Shown: positions 27,746-37,072, counted from the stretch's first letter. The stretch: 51,526 nucleotides of DNA from Rikenellaceae bacterium (GCA_021201795.1 JAJQEF010000033.1:1-51526), one strand, 5' to 3'. Notes: generated by a model not told the origin, from the sequence alone. Made by a program: numbers and translations.

Positions 27746-29944
27746 ATGGCTAAAACGGATAGAAACTCTTTACATGACGCACTAAAAAAACATTTCGGTT
27801 TTTCTCAATTCAAAGGTAATCAGGAGGAGGTTATAAGAAATGTGATGTCGGGTAAAGATACATTTGTCCTCATGCCCACGGGCGGGGGCAAATCCCTCTG
27901 TTATCAGCTTCCGGCATTAATGATGGAAGGTACCGCTATAATCATATCGCCTTTGATCGCATTAATGAAAAATCAGGTAGACGCCATGCGTACATTCAGC
28001 ATGGAAGAAGGAGTTGCCCATTTCCTGAATTCTTCGCTTAATAAATCTGCGGTCAATAAAGTGAAAGAAGACGTTCTTGCCGGTAAGACCAAATTGCTTT
28101 ATTTTGCTCCGGAATCCCTTACGAAAGAAGACAATATATCGTTCCTCAGAAATATAAAGATTCCATTTTACGCCATAGACGAAGCACATTGTATATCCGA
28201 ATGGGGTCACGATTTTCGTCCGGAATACAGACGCATACGTCCGATAATAAACGATATCGGAACAGCTCCGCTTATAGCTTTGACGGCAACGGCGACACCT
28301 AAGGTACAGTTGGATATCCAGAAAAATCTGGGCATGAGCGACGCTTCTGTTTTTAAATCCTCTTTCAACAGGGCGAATCTATATTACGAGATACGCTCCA
28401 AATCTAATGCGACAAAGGAAATAATAAAATTCATAAAACAAAACGACGGAAAATCCGGAATAATTTACTGTCTCAGCAGGAAGAAAGTGGAGGAACTCGC
28501 CGATTTACTGAAAGTTAACGGGATCAAGGCCCTTGCATACCATGCAGGAATGGATGCCCAGACCCGTGCTGAGAATCAGGATAAATTCATTATGGAAGAA
28601 GTCGATGTGATAGTAGCTACTATCGCATTCGGGATGGGCATAGATAAGCCCGATGTACGCTATGTAATACATTACGACATACCTAAAAGTCTCGAAGGAT
28701 ATTATCAGGAAACCGGTCGTGCCGGACGCGACGGAGGAGAAAGCAGATGTATAACGTTTTACAGTTATAAGGATATACAGAAGCTCGAAAAATTTATGCA
28801 GGGCAAGCCTGTGGCGGAGCAGGAAATCGGGAAACTTCTTTTATTGGAAACAGTATCCTATGCGGAATCTTCCGTATGCCGCAGAAAAAAACTGCTTCAT
28901 TACTTCGGAGAAGAATATCACGAAAAAAATTGCGGCAACTGCGACAATTGCCTCAACCCTAAAACACAGTTCGAAGGAAAAGAATATGTTCAACAGCTTC
29001 TGGAGACTTTACAGGTAATCGGGGATAAATTCAAAAGCGATTATCTTATAAACGTCATCATAGGAAAAAGCAATTCATTAATAAAATCATATAAACATAA
29101 CGCAATCCCTCAATTCGGGATAGGCTCGGACCAAACCGATAAATTCTGGAACGCAGTACTTCGTCAGTCTCTGGTTATGGGACTTATCGATAAAGACATC
29201 GAAAATTACGGACTTCTCTCTCTCAGCAAAAAAGGTAAGGAATATCTTGGAAAACCGTACTCCATTATGCTTACCAAAGATCACGAATATGAAGAAGTGG
29301 ACGATGAAGATGCTGCGGCAATGCCGTCGGGGAAGCATGGCGGAGGAGTTGCGGACGAGATGCTGTTCTCTATGCTGAAGGATCTGAGAAAAAAGGTGGC
29401 TAAAAAACATAACCTTCCTCCGTTTGTAATTTTCCAGGATCCGTCGCTGGAGGATATGTCAGTGCAATATCCGATCACTATCGAAGAAATGCAGAATATT
29501 ACGGGCGTCGGCTCTGCCAAGGCCCATAAATTCGGGAATGAATTCATACAGCTTATCAAAGCCTACGTTGAAGAGAAGGATATCGTACGCCCACAGAATA
29601 TGGTGGTTAAGAGCGTCGTAAATAAAAGCGGCAATAAAGTATTTATAATCCAGAGCATCGACCGCAAAATGGATTTTGAAGATATTGCCGATGCTAAAAA
29701 CATCAGTCTGGACGAATTGCTCACAGAAATTGAAGCCATTATAAATTCCGGAACTAAATTAAACATCGACTATTATATCGACACGGTAATAGATGAAGAT
29801 AAGGTGGAAGATATATATGATTATTTCCAGAAAGATGCGGAAACCGATTCTATAGGCGAAGCACAGAAAGAACTGGGCCCTGATTACACGGAAGAAGAGA
29901 TTAGGATGGTACGAATAAAGTTCCTGTGTGAGAAAGGGAACTAA
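27746..29944 (+). CDS. recQ: ATP-dependent DNA helicase RecQ
   Basis: A 732-residue 3'-5' DNA helicase for repair and recombination. Helicase motifs are LMPTGGGKSLCYQLP (residues 42-56), YAIDEAHCISEWGHDFRPEY (142-161, the aromatic-rich RecQ loop included), ALTATAT and QETGRAGRDG. The zinc-binding RecQ-Ct domain has CRRKKLLHYFG and CGNCDNC (about 378-405), followed by a winged helix and an HRDC domain (about 530-610). About 100 extra C-terminal residues, with a helix-turn-helix-like pattern, extend beyond the HRDC domain, as in the longer RecQ of Bacteroidota. The gene converges with the M16 gene and overlaps it by 4 bp. Confidence 0.95.
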   Translation: MAKTDRNSLHDALKKHFGFSQFKGNQEEVIRNVMSGKDTFVLMPTGGGKSLCYQLPALMMEGTAIIISPLIALMKNQVDAMRTFSMEEGVAHFLNSSLNKSAVNKVKEDVLAGKTKLLYFAPESLTKEDNISFLRNIKIPFYAIDEAHCISEWGHDFRPEYRRIRPIINDIGTAPLIALTATATPKVQLDIQKNLGMSDASVFKSSFNRANLYYEIRSKSNATKEIIKFIKQNDGKSGIIYCLSRKKVEELADLLKVNGIKALAYHAGMDAQTRAENQDKFIMEEVDVIVATIAFGMGIDKPDVRYVIHYDIPKSLEGYYQETGRAGRDGGESRCITFYSYKDIQKLEKFMQGKPVAEQEIGKLLLLETVSYAESSVCRRKKLLHYFGEEYHEKNCGNCDNCLNPKTQFEGKEYVQQLLETLQVIGDKFKSDYLINVIIGKSNSLIKSYKHNAIPQFGIGSDQTDKFWNAVLRQSLVMGLIDKDIENYGLLSLSKKGKEYLGKPYSIMLTKDHEYEEVDDEDAAAMPSGKHGGGVADEMLFSMLKDLRKKVAKKHNLPPFVIFQDPSLEDMSVQYPITIEEMQNITGVGSAKAHKFGNEFIQLIKAYVEEKDIVRPQNMVVKSVVNKSGNKVFIIQSIDRKMDFEDIADAKNISLDELLTEIEAIINSGTKLNIDYYIDTVIDEDKVEDIYDYFQKDAETDSIGEAQKELGPDYTEEEIRMVRIKFLCEKGN

Positions 29945-31224
29945 ATGTTCTTCTTTCCCACAACAACTTCGGTAAAACTTCCCGGCTTAAGATATTTCTT
30001 CGCCAAACGCATCAATTCTTCAGGTGTGGTATTTTTAATTTTTTGGAGTGAGTAGTTTATATAACTGTTATCAACACCATTCTGTATATTTTCGATAGTC
30101 ACATCCGCTATACCAAACGGTCCGTCGATTATTCTGAGATATTCACCTGTAAGAATATTTTTTACGGTATTGAGCTCGAATTCTCCTATCGGTTCATTCC
30201 TTAGCAATTCTATTCCTTTGTATATCTCGGATAAGGTTGCGTCGGTAAACTCTACTCCTACTTCGGTCGCTATCGCCATATAACCTGTAGCTTCCAGATT
30301 CACCATTGTCGAATAAATCCCGTAAGTATATCCTTTTTCTTCACGAATATTCGATATTAACCGCGAACCGAAATATCCACCGAGTATCGTATTGAGTACC
30401 TGCATACCGATATAATCCTCGTGATTCCTGTTAAACAACAACTTGCCTACCATTATTGCCGACTGTACCGCATTTTCTTTTTCAAGAAACTCTTTGTGGG
30501 GAATAGTATTAAACAATAAAGGTTCGAACAGCTTAGGGGCACCTGATTGTATATGGGAAAGAAAATCCTTTACATTTTTAATATCGGATACTGAAAACTT
30601 GCCGCTCATTACTGCAAAACAATTTTCAGCTACAAAGGATTCCTTGTGAAAATCACGTAGCATACGGGTTGTTACTTTTTCATATTCTCCAGATGGATAA
30701 GTAACTCCGTAAGGATGGGTCGCACCAAAGAGTAGTTTCCCTAAAAGTTCCCTTGCATTAAAAGATAATTTTTCCCTTTCTATGTCCAGATGCTGTTTTC
30801 GTTTGTCCGCGAAAATTTTAAGTTCTTTTCCCGGAAAAGTCGGCTCTGTTATGATTTCAGTAAATAACTCCAGAACCTGGCCCAAAAATTTAGTTAGAGT
30901 ACAGACAGTTACGACGCAATAATCCCGGTCGATCGAAGCATCATAATATGCTCCGTAGAAATCCATTTTTTCCGATATCTCTGAAGAAGTAAAATTTCGC
31001 GTACCTTCTTTTAATAAATTAACCATGGAAAAAGCCTGAAACGGGAAATCCTGAAATCTGGTACCGGCTTTAAACACCAGGCTCACCCTCATAACATCCT
31101 GATTATCATCGATATTTATCGCATGAAGCGGAATTCCGTTTTTGCAGACCACCATTTCTGCAACAGGAATATTTATGGATTCGGGAACTTTTATATCCGG
31201 TTGTATAGCTCTGTTTATCGTCAT
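29941..31224 (-). CDS. M16 family peptidase-like protein, inactive partner
   Basis: A 427-residue member of the M16 (pitrilysin/processing peptidase) family. It lacks the zinc motif HxxEH: the matching region reads QAFSMVNLLKEGTRNFTSSE. The C-terminal half keeps the substrate-side R/Y region SRLISNIREEKGYTYGIYS (about 286-305). Such proteins pair with an active M16 partner, and the active one is encoded directly upstream with a 1-nt overlap. The two most likely form a heterodimer. No signal peptide is seen, so the compartment is unclear. The 3' end overlaps the recQ end on the opposite strand. Confidence 0.9.
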   Translation of the reverse strand: MTINRAIQPDIKVPESINIPVAEMVVCKNGIPLHAINIDDNQDVMRVSLVFKAGTRFQDFPFQAFSMVNLLKEGTRNFTSSEISEKMDFYGAYYDASIDRDYCVVTVCTLTKFLGQVLELFTEIITEPTFPGKELKIFADKRKQHLDIEREKLSFNARELLGKLLFGATHPYGVTYPSGEYEKVTTRMLRDFHKESFVAENCFAVMSGKFSVSDIKNVKDFLSHIQSGAPKLFEPLLFNTIPHKEFLEKENAVQSAIMVGKLLFNRNHEDYIGMQVLNTILGGYFGSRLISNIREEKGYTYGIYSTMVNLEATGYMAIATEVGVEFTDATLSEIYKGIELLRNEPIGEFELNTVKNILTGEYLRIIDGPFGIADVTIENIQNGVDNSYINYSLQKIKNTTPEELMRLAKKYLKPGSFTEVVVGKKNI

Positions 31225-32459
31225 TATTTACCTTTATAAATTAAAGTATTACTCTTTTCCTTTCGAAAGACCCTTACGGCAGCGTCCCGTATCTCCTCTT
31301 TCGTTACACTATTATGAATATCCACTTCGTTATTTATCAGGTCTATATTGTTAATCATTTCATAATATCCCAGGTTCATAGCTTTATTCATAACGTTCAC
31401 TTCTCCGAAAACAACTCCGGATTCGAATTTATTATTTATCTTCTCCAGTTCATAATCGCTTACGTATTCCGTTTTAATCATATCTATTTCATTCCAGAAC
31501 TCATGTTCAGCCAATTCTGGATCGATCCCCGGTAAAAGATTTCCGGAAAAAACGAATAATCCGGGATCGACTTCACCTGTGAGATAAGCATTTACTGACG
31601 AAAATATGTTCTTTTTCTTAACAAGATTTTGATAAAGCCTGGAAGAAGAGCCGTTTGACAAAACATCCGATATAACGTCGCAAATATAAAATTCTCTGTC
31701 CGTACGGGCAGCTATATGAAAAGATATCATAATTACCGTTGCCGGAACATTCCTTAATACTTCACATCGACGGGCTTCATGTTGTTCCGGTTCTTGGGGA
31801 ATGGATTCCTTAATTAATTTTCCGGCTGGAATATCCGAGAACCATTTCTCGACAAAATTAAAAATCTTATCCGGATCAAGTCCCGATGCAATACTCAACA
31901 TGGCATTATCCGGTCGATAATATTTATTATAAAACAATTTTACGTCTTCAAGGTTTGCTTCACGTATATGATCAGGCGACATTCCTATAGTTGCCCATCT
32001 GTAAGGATGAACTTTATAACATAATTCCCTCTCCAGCATCCAAAGATCGCCATATGGTTGATTAAGATATCGCTGGTTGAATTCCTCTATCACAACTTTG
32101 CGTTGAACTTCCAAAGAATGCTCGTTAATAACCAGCCCGTTCATCCTGTCGGATTCTATCCAAAATGCCGTCTCAATATTATCCTGGGGAAGCGCCATAT
32201 AATAATCCGTATAATCGTTATTAGTGAAAGCGTTATTTTCTCCGCAGGCAAGCTGCAACGGAAGGTCGAAATCAGGAACATTTTCGCTTCCTCCGAACAT
32301 CAGGTGCTCGAACAGGTGAGCAAATCCTGTTTTGCCAGTATCTTCATTTTTCGCCCCGACTTTATATATAAGATTTACCGCAGCCATAGTAGTCGATGCA
32401 TCCTTGTGGCATATCACGGTCAATCCGTTACTTAGTTTATGTTTTGTATATTTTATCAT
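31224..32459 (-). CDS. M16 family zinc metallopeptidase, active subunit
   Basis: A 411-residue metallopeptidase with the inverted zinc motif HLFEH (residues 48-52, in KTGFAHLFEHLMFGG) and the downstream acidic ligand region VVIEEFNQR. It is the catalytic partner of the next gene, which lacks HxxEH. The two genes share a 1-nt overlap. M16B proteins degrade or process peptides inside a closed clamshell. No signal peptide is obvious. It lies 5 bp after mtgA in the same direction. Confidence 0.93.
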   Translation of the reverse strand: MIKYTKHKLSNGLTVICHKDASTTMAAVNLIYKVGAKNEDTGKTGFAHLFEHLMFGGSENVPDFDLPLQLACGENNAFTNNDYTDYYMALPQDNIETAFWIESDRMNGLVINEHSLEVQRKVVIEEFNQRYLNQPYGDLWMLERELCYKVHPYRWATIGMSPDHIREANLEDVKLFYNKYYRPDNAMLSIASGLDPDKIFNFVEKWFSDIPAGKLIKESIPQEPEQHEARRCEVLRNVPATVIMISFHIAARTDREFYICDVISDVLSNGSSSRLYQNLVKKKNIFSSVNAYLTGEVDPGLFVFSGNLLPGIDPELAEHEFWNEIDMIKTEYVSDYELEKINNKFESGVVFGEVNVMNKAMNLGYYEMINNIDLINNEVDIHNSVTKEEIRDAAVRVFRKEKSNTLIYKGK

Positions 32460-32464
32460 CTAAA

Positions 32465-33166
32465 TCATTTTTTCTTGTCGAAATCCACACTCCCCGTTTT
32501 ATTTATCAATAATCTTACATCGGACGCCCTTCGGTTCATATAAGAAGAAGGATTCATTATGTTCATCACGTACGGATTTGGCAGAACGGTAGCAATCATA
32601 GCTGCTTCGTACACATTCAGCTCCGATGTTTTTTTATTATAAACAAACTTTGCCGCTGAACCTACGCCATACATTCCGGGCCTGATCTCAACGACATTGA
32701 GATAAACCTCCATGATACGCTTTTTACTCCAGAATGTTTCTATAAGGACAGTAAAATATGCTTCAATTCCTTTTCTAAACCAGTTTCTGTGTGGAGTGCA
32801 GAATACATTCTTTGCTGTCTGCTGTGAAATAGTACTCGCTCCCCTGAATCTCTTGCCTTTTTTTCTTTCCTCCCTGGCCTTACTTATAGCATCGAAATCG
32901 AAACCGTTATGATCGACAAATTTCGCATCCTCGGTACTAATAACCGCACTTACCACGACAGGACTAATGTTCTTTACCCTGGACCATTCAACTTTTACTC
33001 CGAGTCCGTAATCCTGCAAATTCCCTACCATGCGGTAAACCTTATAAGGGGTTACTATTACTGGTATATACCTTGTAAAAAAAACGGTAAAAACAGAAGT
33101 AGTAAGCAGGAAAATAAAAAAATAAATACCTAAACGCATGAGATATTTTAACGGAGAAATCCTCAT
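32465..33166 (-). CDS. mtgA: Monofunctional biosynthetic peptidoglycan transglycosylase
   Basis: A 233-residue GT51 glycosyltransferase that polymerises lipid II. It has an N-terminal membrane helix (about 12-34, GIYFFIFLLTTSVFTVFF). The catalytic motif STEDAKFVDHNGFDFDAI (about 77-94) contains the first glutamate. GASTISQQTAKNVF (about 111-124) and KKRIMEVYLNVVEIRPGMYG (about 147-166, second catalytic Glu region) are also present. No transpeptidase domain follows, so it is the monofunctional form. It stands between a DUF1573 lipoprotein and the M16 pair with gaps of 2-5 bp. Confidence 0.94.
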   Translation of the reverse strand: MRISPLKYLMRLGIYFFIFLLTTSVFTVFFTRYIPVIVTPYKVYRMVGNLQDYGLGVKVEWSRVKNISPVVVSAVISTEDAKFVDHNGFDFDAISKAREERKKGKRFRGASTISQQTAKNVFCTPHRNWFRKGIEAYFTVLIETFWSKKRIMEVYLNVVEIRPGMYGVGSAAKFVYNKKTSELNVYEAAMIATVLPNPYVMNIMNPSSYMNRRASDVRLLINKTGSVDFDKKK

Positions 33167-33168
33167 AG

Positions 33169-33594
33169 TTAACGTCCGGTTTCTATTCTACTTTTTAAGA
33201 AAATATTTTTTGAAGATTCATTTATAGAAGTAATGAGCCGCATATTCTTAAGCTGGGTCCCGGATTGATTGCGGCTGTCGTAACTCATGGTTACATCCGA
33301 ATAACCGCCAGGCATTACCGGTTTTTTATCAAATACGATCGCAGTACATCCGCAGTCGGGAATTATATCTATAATTAAACGAGGAATAGTGTCTATATTT
33401 ATCAGTCTTACGGTAAATTCCGTAATAACTCCTTCTTTTAAGTTTCCAAGGTCGATGGTATCTGGTTTCTCATTAAACGTGAGTTCCATTATTTTATCAA
33501 GCACGACCACAGGCGGCCCTTTCGGCTCATTTTTACTATTACCGCATCCGAGAATTAACAGTGCGAGTATTATGATAAAATAAATCTTTCCCAT
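33169..33594 (-). CDS. DUF1573 lipoprotein
   Basis: A 141-residue protein starting at the ATG at 33594, 1 bp after the nusB stop; a TTG four codons upstream is less likely. The N-terminus MGKIYFIIILALLILGCGNS is a lipoprotein signal with the lipid-carrying Cys at residue 17. The rest is an immunoglobulin-like DUF1573 domain with DIIPDCGCTAIVFDKKPVMPGG, whose CGC and PGG pattern is typical of the family. The function of these proteins is unknown; they are common in Bacteroidota and expected in the periplasm. Its spacing suggests co-transcription with nusB and mtgA. Confidence 0.85.
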   Translation of the reverse strand: MGKIYFIIILALLILGCGNSKNEPKGPPVVVLDKIMELTFNEKPDTIDLGNLKEGVITEFTVRLINIDTIPRLIIDIIPDCGCTAIVFDKKPVMPGGYSDVTMSYDSRNQSGTQLKNMRLITSINESSKNIFLKSRIETGR

Positions 33595-33595
33595 T

Positions 33596-34540
33596 TCAAT
33601 TTTCAATAAGACCCCGCCCCTGCTTCTGTATACGGTTTTCTTTTTTCAACTTATCTACTATTTTATCCAATACTCCGTTGATAAACGTTCCACTGGACGG
33701 CGTCGAATAATATTTCGAAATTTCTATAAATTCATCCAGTGTAACTTTTACCGGTATTGTCGGACATGCCAATAATTCGGCTATCGTAGCTATCATGATT
33801 ATCCTATCCATATAAGCTATACGATCAAGTTCCCAGTTCTCCGTGAATTCGTCTATATATGCAAAATACTCTTTGTTATTAACCAGCGACGCACGGAATA
33901 ACTGTTGTGCAAATACCTTATCGTCGTCATTTTTATATTTAGGCAGCAAACGGAACTGCTGTTTATGTTCACTCATATTCTGAAGCGTCTTCACCACCAA
34001 TATCAGGCCAAACGCAACATCGTCAGCCCAATAAATCGATTGCTCTTCAACTACGTCCTCGAGTTCCTGCATGTCTTCGAGATCATTGGAGTAAAAATTT
34101 ATAACGAACTGCATATCCTCGGCAAAACTGTCTTTACCGGAATCCATATAATTTTTATAGTAATCCTTAACAATCATATTACTATAAATTTTTTTAATAA
34201 GTTCCGGATAATTCGACCAGCTCAGTTTATTCACAGTAAGATAGGATAAAAGTTCGTCATTATCTGCAATACGGGCAACGACTCTGTTCTCGACGAATTT
34301 TAAATTAGGGTTAAGATCCTCCGTTGTCGGAAGCATTTTGTTTTTTCCTATTTCTATTTTCTTTTCTGCATACTGCTGTACATCCACGATTAGCGATAGA
34401 AGAAGATGGTAGAGCTGATATGTTTTATCGATACTGAATCCGAGATTTTTTTCAGAAACGATCAGGGTGTCGCTTTCCGATTTGAAATGTGAATATAGAG
34501 CCTTGATCACCTTGATCCTCAACAATCTTCTGCTTAACAT
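33596..34540 (-). CDS. nusB: Transcription antitermination protein NusB, long form
   Basis: A 314-residue protein, about twice the length of NusB from Proteobacteria, as is usual in Bacteroidota. The N-terminal MLSRRLLRIKVIKALYSHF holds the conserved RNA-binding arginine-rich start. The C-terminal domain has WELDRIAYMDRIIMIATIAE followed by IPVKVTLDEFIEISKYYSTP and the FINGVLDKIVDKLK end, all classical NusB segments. NusB with NusE binds boxA in rRNA leaders to prevent early termination. It is first in a leftward operon with the DUF1573 lipoprotein, mtgA and two M16 genes. Confidence 0.92.
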   Translation of the reverse strand: MLSRRLLRIKVIKALYSHFKSESDTLIVSEKNLGFSIDKTYQLYHLLLSLIVDVQQYAEKKIEIGKNKMLPTTEDLNPNLKFVENRVVARIADNDELLSYLTVNKLSWSNYPELIKKIYSNMIVKDYYKNYMDSGKDSFAEDMQFVINFYSNDLEDMQELEDVVEEQSIYWADDVAFGLILVVKTLQNMSEHKQQFRLLPKYKNDDDKVFAQQLFRASLVNNKEYFAYIDEFTENWELDRIAYMDRIIMIATIAELLACPTIPVKVTLDEFIEISKYYSTPSSGTFINGVLDKIVDKLKKENRIQKQGRGLIEN

Positions 34541-34557
34541 GTCAATGAAACTTTAAA

Positions 34558-34591
34558 TTTAAACAGCACTAAACGTGCTATTATAGATTTG
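34558..34591 (+). promoter_or_regulatory. Promoter for the flavoprotein operon
   Basis: TAGATTTG (34584-34591) fits the -7 consensus. A TTTA at 34558-34561 may be the -33 element (22-bp spacer). The transcript would begin near 34598, which rules out the upstream TTG at 34589 and supports the ATG at 34634. A small inverted repeat, AGCAC-TAAAC-GTGCT, lies between the two elements. Confidence 0.5.
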
Positions 34592-34633
34592 CAAAGTTAC
34601 ACAGTTTTTATAATTTCGCAAAAAAACTCAGAT

Positions 34634-35884
34634 ATGCGGGATTATGACGTAGTTGTTATCGGTGCCGGTGCGGCAGGCCTTATGGCGGCGGCAACATCAG
34701 CACGTAACGGGAACCGTACCGTTATTCTTGAAAAAATGGAGAAGCCCGCAAGAAAAGTCCGGATCACCGGCAAAGGACGATGTAATATTACTAATACCAG
34801 ATCGTTAGAAGAATTCAGACAAAAAATAAAAGTCAATGCCGACTTCGTGATGCCTTCGCTTATTTCTTTTTCAAACGAAGACACGGTTAAATTTTTCGAA
34901 AGCGAAGTGGTCAAACTTAATTTCGAAAGAGGCGGACGTGTATTTCCAGCATCCGGCAAAGCATGGGATGTTGCGGATGCACTTGTGAATTTCGCACGTA
35001 AGAACGGCGCTGAAATAAAAACATATTCACGTGTTAATAAGCTTAAAATCAATGACAATAAAATATCGGGGGTTGAGGTTGTAAATAAAAACGGTAAAAA
35101 AAGTATTTTAACCGCTGCTAATGTAATTTTAGCAACGGGTGGAGCCTCTTATCCATCTACCGGATCGACTGGAGACGGCTACACACTTGCACATGGTGCA
35201 GGTCATAACATAATCGACATCCGTCCCTCATTGACTCCGTTGGTAATCGCAAACAAATACAAAACCTTAAACGGACTCCTTTTAAAGAATATATCCGCTT
35301 CCCTCATAATTGACGGCAACAAAATATGGTCGGAATTCGGCGAAATGGAATTTATCGACGGCACCGCATCCGGTGCTGCAATACTTAAGTTGAGCAGGAA
35401 TGCCGTAGATGCTGTTTCAGAAGGAAGCGATGTATCTATTTCCCTGGATTTAAAACCGGCCCTGTCGATTGAAAAATTAAAAGGACGGATAAAAAGAGAA
35501 CTCGAGAAACTACGGAGCGGAGGCAGCCTAAGAATTATAATAGAGAAGCTCCTTCCCCGGAAGATGGTAAATTTATTCATCTCCGAATGCGGGTTCCGCC
35601 CGGATATTAAACCGGATCTAATTAACGAGACTATAATTGAGGGAATAGTTAGTAAATTGAAAAACTGGGAGATACGGATAGTTGATTATTGTCCATTCAC
35701 TCACGCGATAGTAACGGCAGTCGGCGTGGACACAGACGAAATAAATCCGGATACAATGCAGTCGAAATTGGTAGAAGGACTATATTTTGCCGGGGAAATT
35801 ATCGATGTGGATGCAGACACGGGAGGCTACAATCTCCAGATTGCATTCTCTACAGGAAAACTCGCAGGAGAATTAAAAAAATGA
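34634..35884 (+). CDS. HI0933-family NAD(P)/FAD-dependent flavoprotein
   Basis: A 416-residue flavoprotein (BaiN/HI0933 family). The N-terminal FAD-binding fold starts YDVVVIGAGAAGLMAAATSA (residues 4-23). It is followed by the family's LEKMEKPARKVRITGKGRCN region (about 34-53), VILATGGASYPSTGSTGDGY (about 157-176) and a C-terminal YFAGEIIDVDADTGGYNLQ (about 384-402). Members are oxidoreductases of largely unknown substrate, some with proposed roles in reductive metabolism. The start was chosen from the promoter position and the usual MRDYDVVVIG-like beginning. The stop overlaps the next ATG by 4 nt. Confidence 0.92.
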   Translation: MRDYDVVVIGAGAAGLMAAATSARNGNRTVILEKMEKPARKVRITGKGRCNITNTRSLEEFRQKIKVNADFVMPSLISFSNEDTVKFFESEVVKLNFERGGRVFPASGKAWDVADALVNFARKNGAEIKTYSRVNKLKINDNKISGVEVVNKNGKKSILTAANVILATGGASYPSTGSTGDGYTLAHGAGHNIIDIRPSLTPLVIANKYKTLNGLLLKNISASLIIDGNKIWSEFGEMEFIDGTASGAAILKLSRNAVDAVSEGSDVSISLDLKPALSIEKLKGRIKRELEKLRSGGSLRIIIEKLLPRKMVNLFISECGFRPDIKPDLINETIIEGIVSKLKNWEIRIVDYCPFTHAIVTAVGVDTDEINPDTMQSKLVEGLYFAGEIIDVDADTGGYNLQIAFSTGKLAGELKK

Positions 35885-36405
35885 AAGCTATAAAATACAG
35901 GATCGAGAGGAGGGTCAGCCATTTAACCCATATATTCAGATTCAACCATTGGCGGGGCCACGGCATTCATTCCCCGTTTATTTATGGAATGGTTCGTGAG
36001 ATAATTAGTAAAAAAGATTACAGGGGAAAAGAAACCATATTACCAGACACGGATTTCAGTAAAAGCGACAGGTATTTACTGGATAGTATAAAAAATTATC
36101 TCGGGTATAAATTATGTTATTGCTTAGAAGATATGAATCCGAAAGAAAAAACTATTTATGTAGTAACTTCCGGAACAAAATCCAAAATTATCCGTCGACT
36201 TTACGAAAAATGCCAAGAGGAAAAAGCGGAATGTTGTATTGCCGTACTTCACGCCGTACGCAGCAAAAATATATTTTATTTGTGTAAAGAATTAAGCAGC
36301 AAAAATGAATGTGTTGTACTTGATTTTCATAAAAACATATTTTTTCTGTTCCACAACGACCTGAATAACAAACATTACAGAATCAAAAGAAATCTGTTGT
36401 CATGA
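35881..36405 (+). CDS. Reduced methyltransferase-like protein (HGIHSPF family)
   Basis: A 174-residue protein. The ATG at 35881 overlaps the upstream stop (ATGA). A longer open frame from 35689 is an overlap artefact. The N-terminal FRFNHWRGHGIHSPFIYGMV matches the start of a Bacteroidota family of about 250-residue SAM-dependent methyltransferase-like proteins. The C-terminal CVVLDFHKNIFFLFHNDL also resembles that family's end. The middle is short, and no glycine-rich SAM-binding loop is visible, so methyltransferase activity is doubtful. It is translationally coupled on both sides, which argues that a protein is made. Confidence 0.6.
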   Translation: MKAIKYRIERRVSHLTHIFRFNHWRGHGIHSPFIYGMVREIISKKDYRGKETILPDTDFSKSDRYLLDSIKNYLGYKLCYCLEDMNPKEKTIYVVTSGTKSKIIRRLYEKCQEEKAECCIAVLHAVRSKNIFYLCKELSSKNECVVLDFHKNIFFLFHNDLNNKHYRIKRNLLS

Positions 36406-36953
36406 AAATATATACAAAAACCGGAGACGGAGGAAAAACTTCCCTGATAGGGGGACGACGGATCGACAAAGACGATCCACGCGTTGAAGCATACGGGGCT
36501 ATAGATGAACTTATGGCACATACGGCACATCTGATGGACAGTATAGAGGAGGAAAAATTATTCTGTTTCAAACCCGAACTAAAAAAAATAATCGACAAAT
36601 TGATGGTTGCATCTTCGGTTTTTGCCTGTGATGAAACTGCTCGGGAAAAAATTCCTTTAATCTCCGGAGATGATATAAAATTGCTGGAGAAAAGAATCGA
36701 TGAAATACAAGACAGTCTGCCAGCTATTGAAAAATTCACTATTCCCGGAGGACACATTCTCGTTTCTCTATGTCATATTGCAAGAACCGTATGCAGGCGT
36801 GCAGAAAGAAGAGCTGTAAAAATCGCGGATAAAGATTTTAATGGCTACATTTTTGCATTGGGCTATCTCAACCGGTTGTCGGATTATTTTTATGTCTTGG
36901 GCCGAAAATTCACTTACGAACTGGGAGTCAAAGAGATTTTATGGGAACCTTAA
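36402..36953 (+). CDS. Cob(I)yrinic acid a,c-diamide adenosyltransferase (PduO type)
   Basis: A 183-residue ATP:corrinoid adenosyltransferase that makes adenosylcobalamin. The ATP-binding start KIYTKTGDGGKTSLIGGRRI (residues 2-21) and RVEAYGAIDEL (27-37) are intact. The helix with CRRAERRAVKI (about 128-138) and the SDYFYVLGRK end are typical of the PduO/MMAB fold. The start overlaps the preceding stop (ATGA). Such enzymes supply the cofactor of B12-dependent mutases, none of which is encoded in this window. Confidence 0.93.
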   Translation: MKIYTKTGDGGKTSLIGGRRIDKDDPRVEAYGAIDELMAHTAHLMDSIEEEKLFCFKPELKKIIDKLMVASSVFACDETAREKIPLISGDDIKLLEKRIDEIQDSLPAIEKFTIPGGHILVSLCHIARTVCRRAERRAVKIADKDFNGYIFALGYLNRLSDYFYVLGRKFTYELGVKEILWEP

Positions 36954-37004
36954 TCAATAAATAAAAATATAAATGCCACATAACGTAATATTAATATGTG
37001 AAAA

Positions 37005-37034
37005 TTTGTAATTATATATTTTTTTTTACTTTTG
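37005..37034 (+). promoter_or_regulatory. Promoter of the DUF2795 gene
   Basis: TTTG (37005-37008), 18-bp AT-rich spacer, TACTTTTG (37027-37034): a near-perfect Bacteroidota promoter 39 bp before the ATG. The gene therefore has its own strong transcription start. Confidence 0.75.
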
Positions 37035-37072
37035 CGGAAGTTATACAGGTAACAAAATTTAAATTTTAAACT

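Noticed and set aside
34564-34578. Short inverted repeat AGCAC-TAAAC-GTGCT between nusB and the flavoprotein gene
   Set aside because: A 5-bp stem is too short to separate from chance. It is mentioned only in the promoter entry.
35689-35880. 64-codon N-terminal extension of the methyltransferase-like gene
   Set aside because: It overlaps the flavoprotein gene in another frame and is Arg/Ser-rich. The ATGA overlap at 35881 is the better start.
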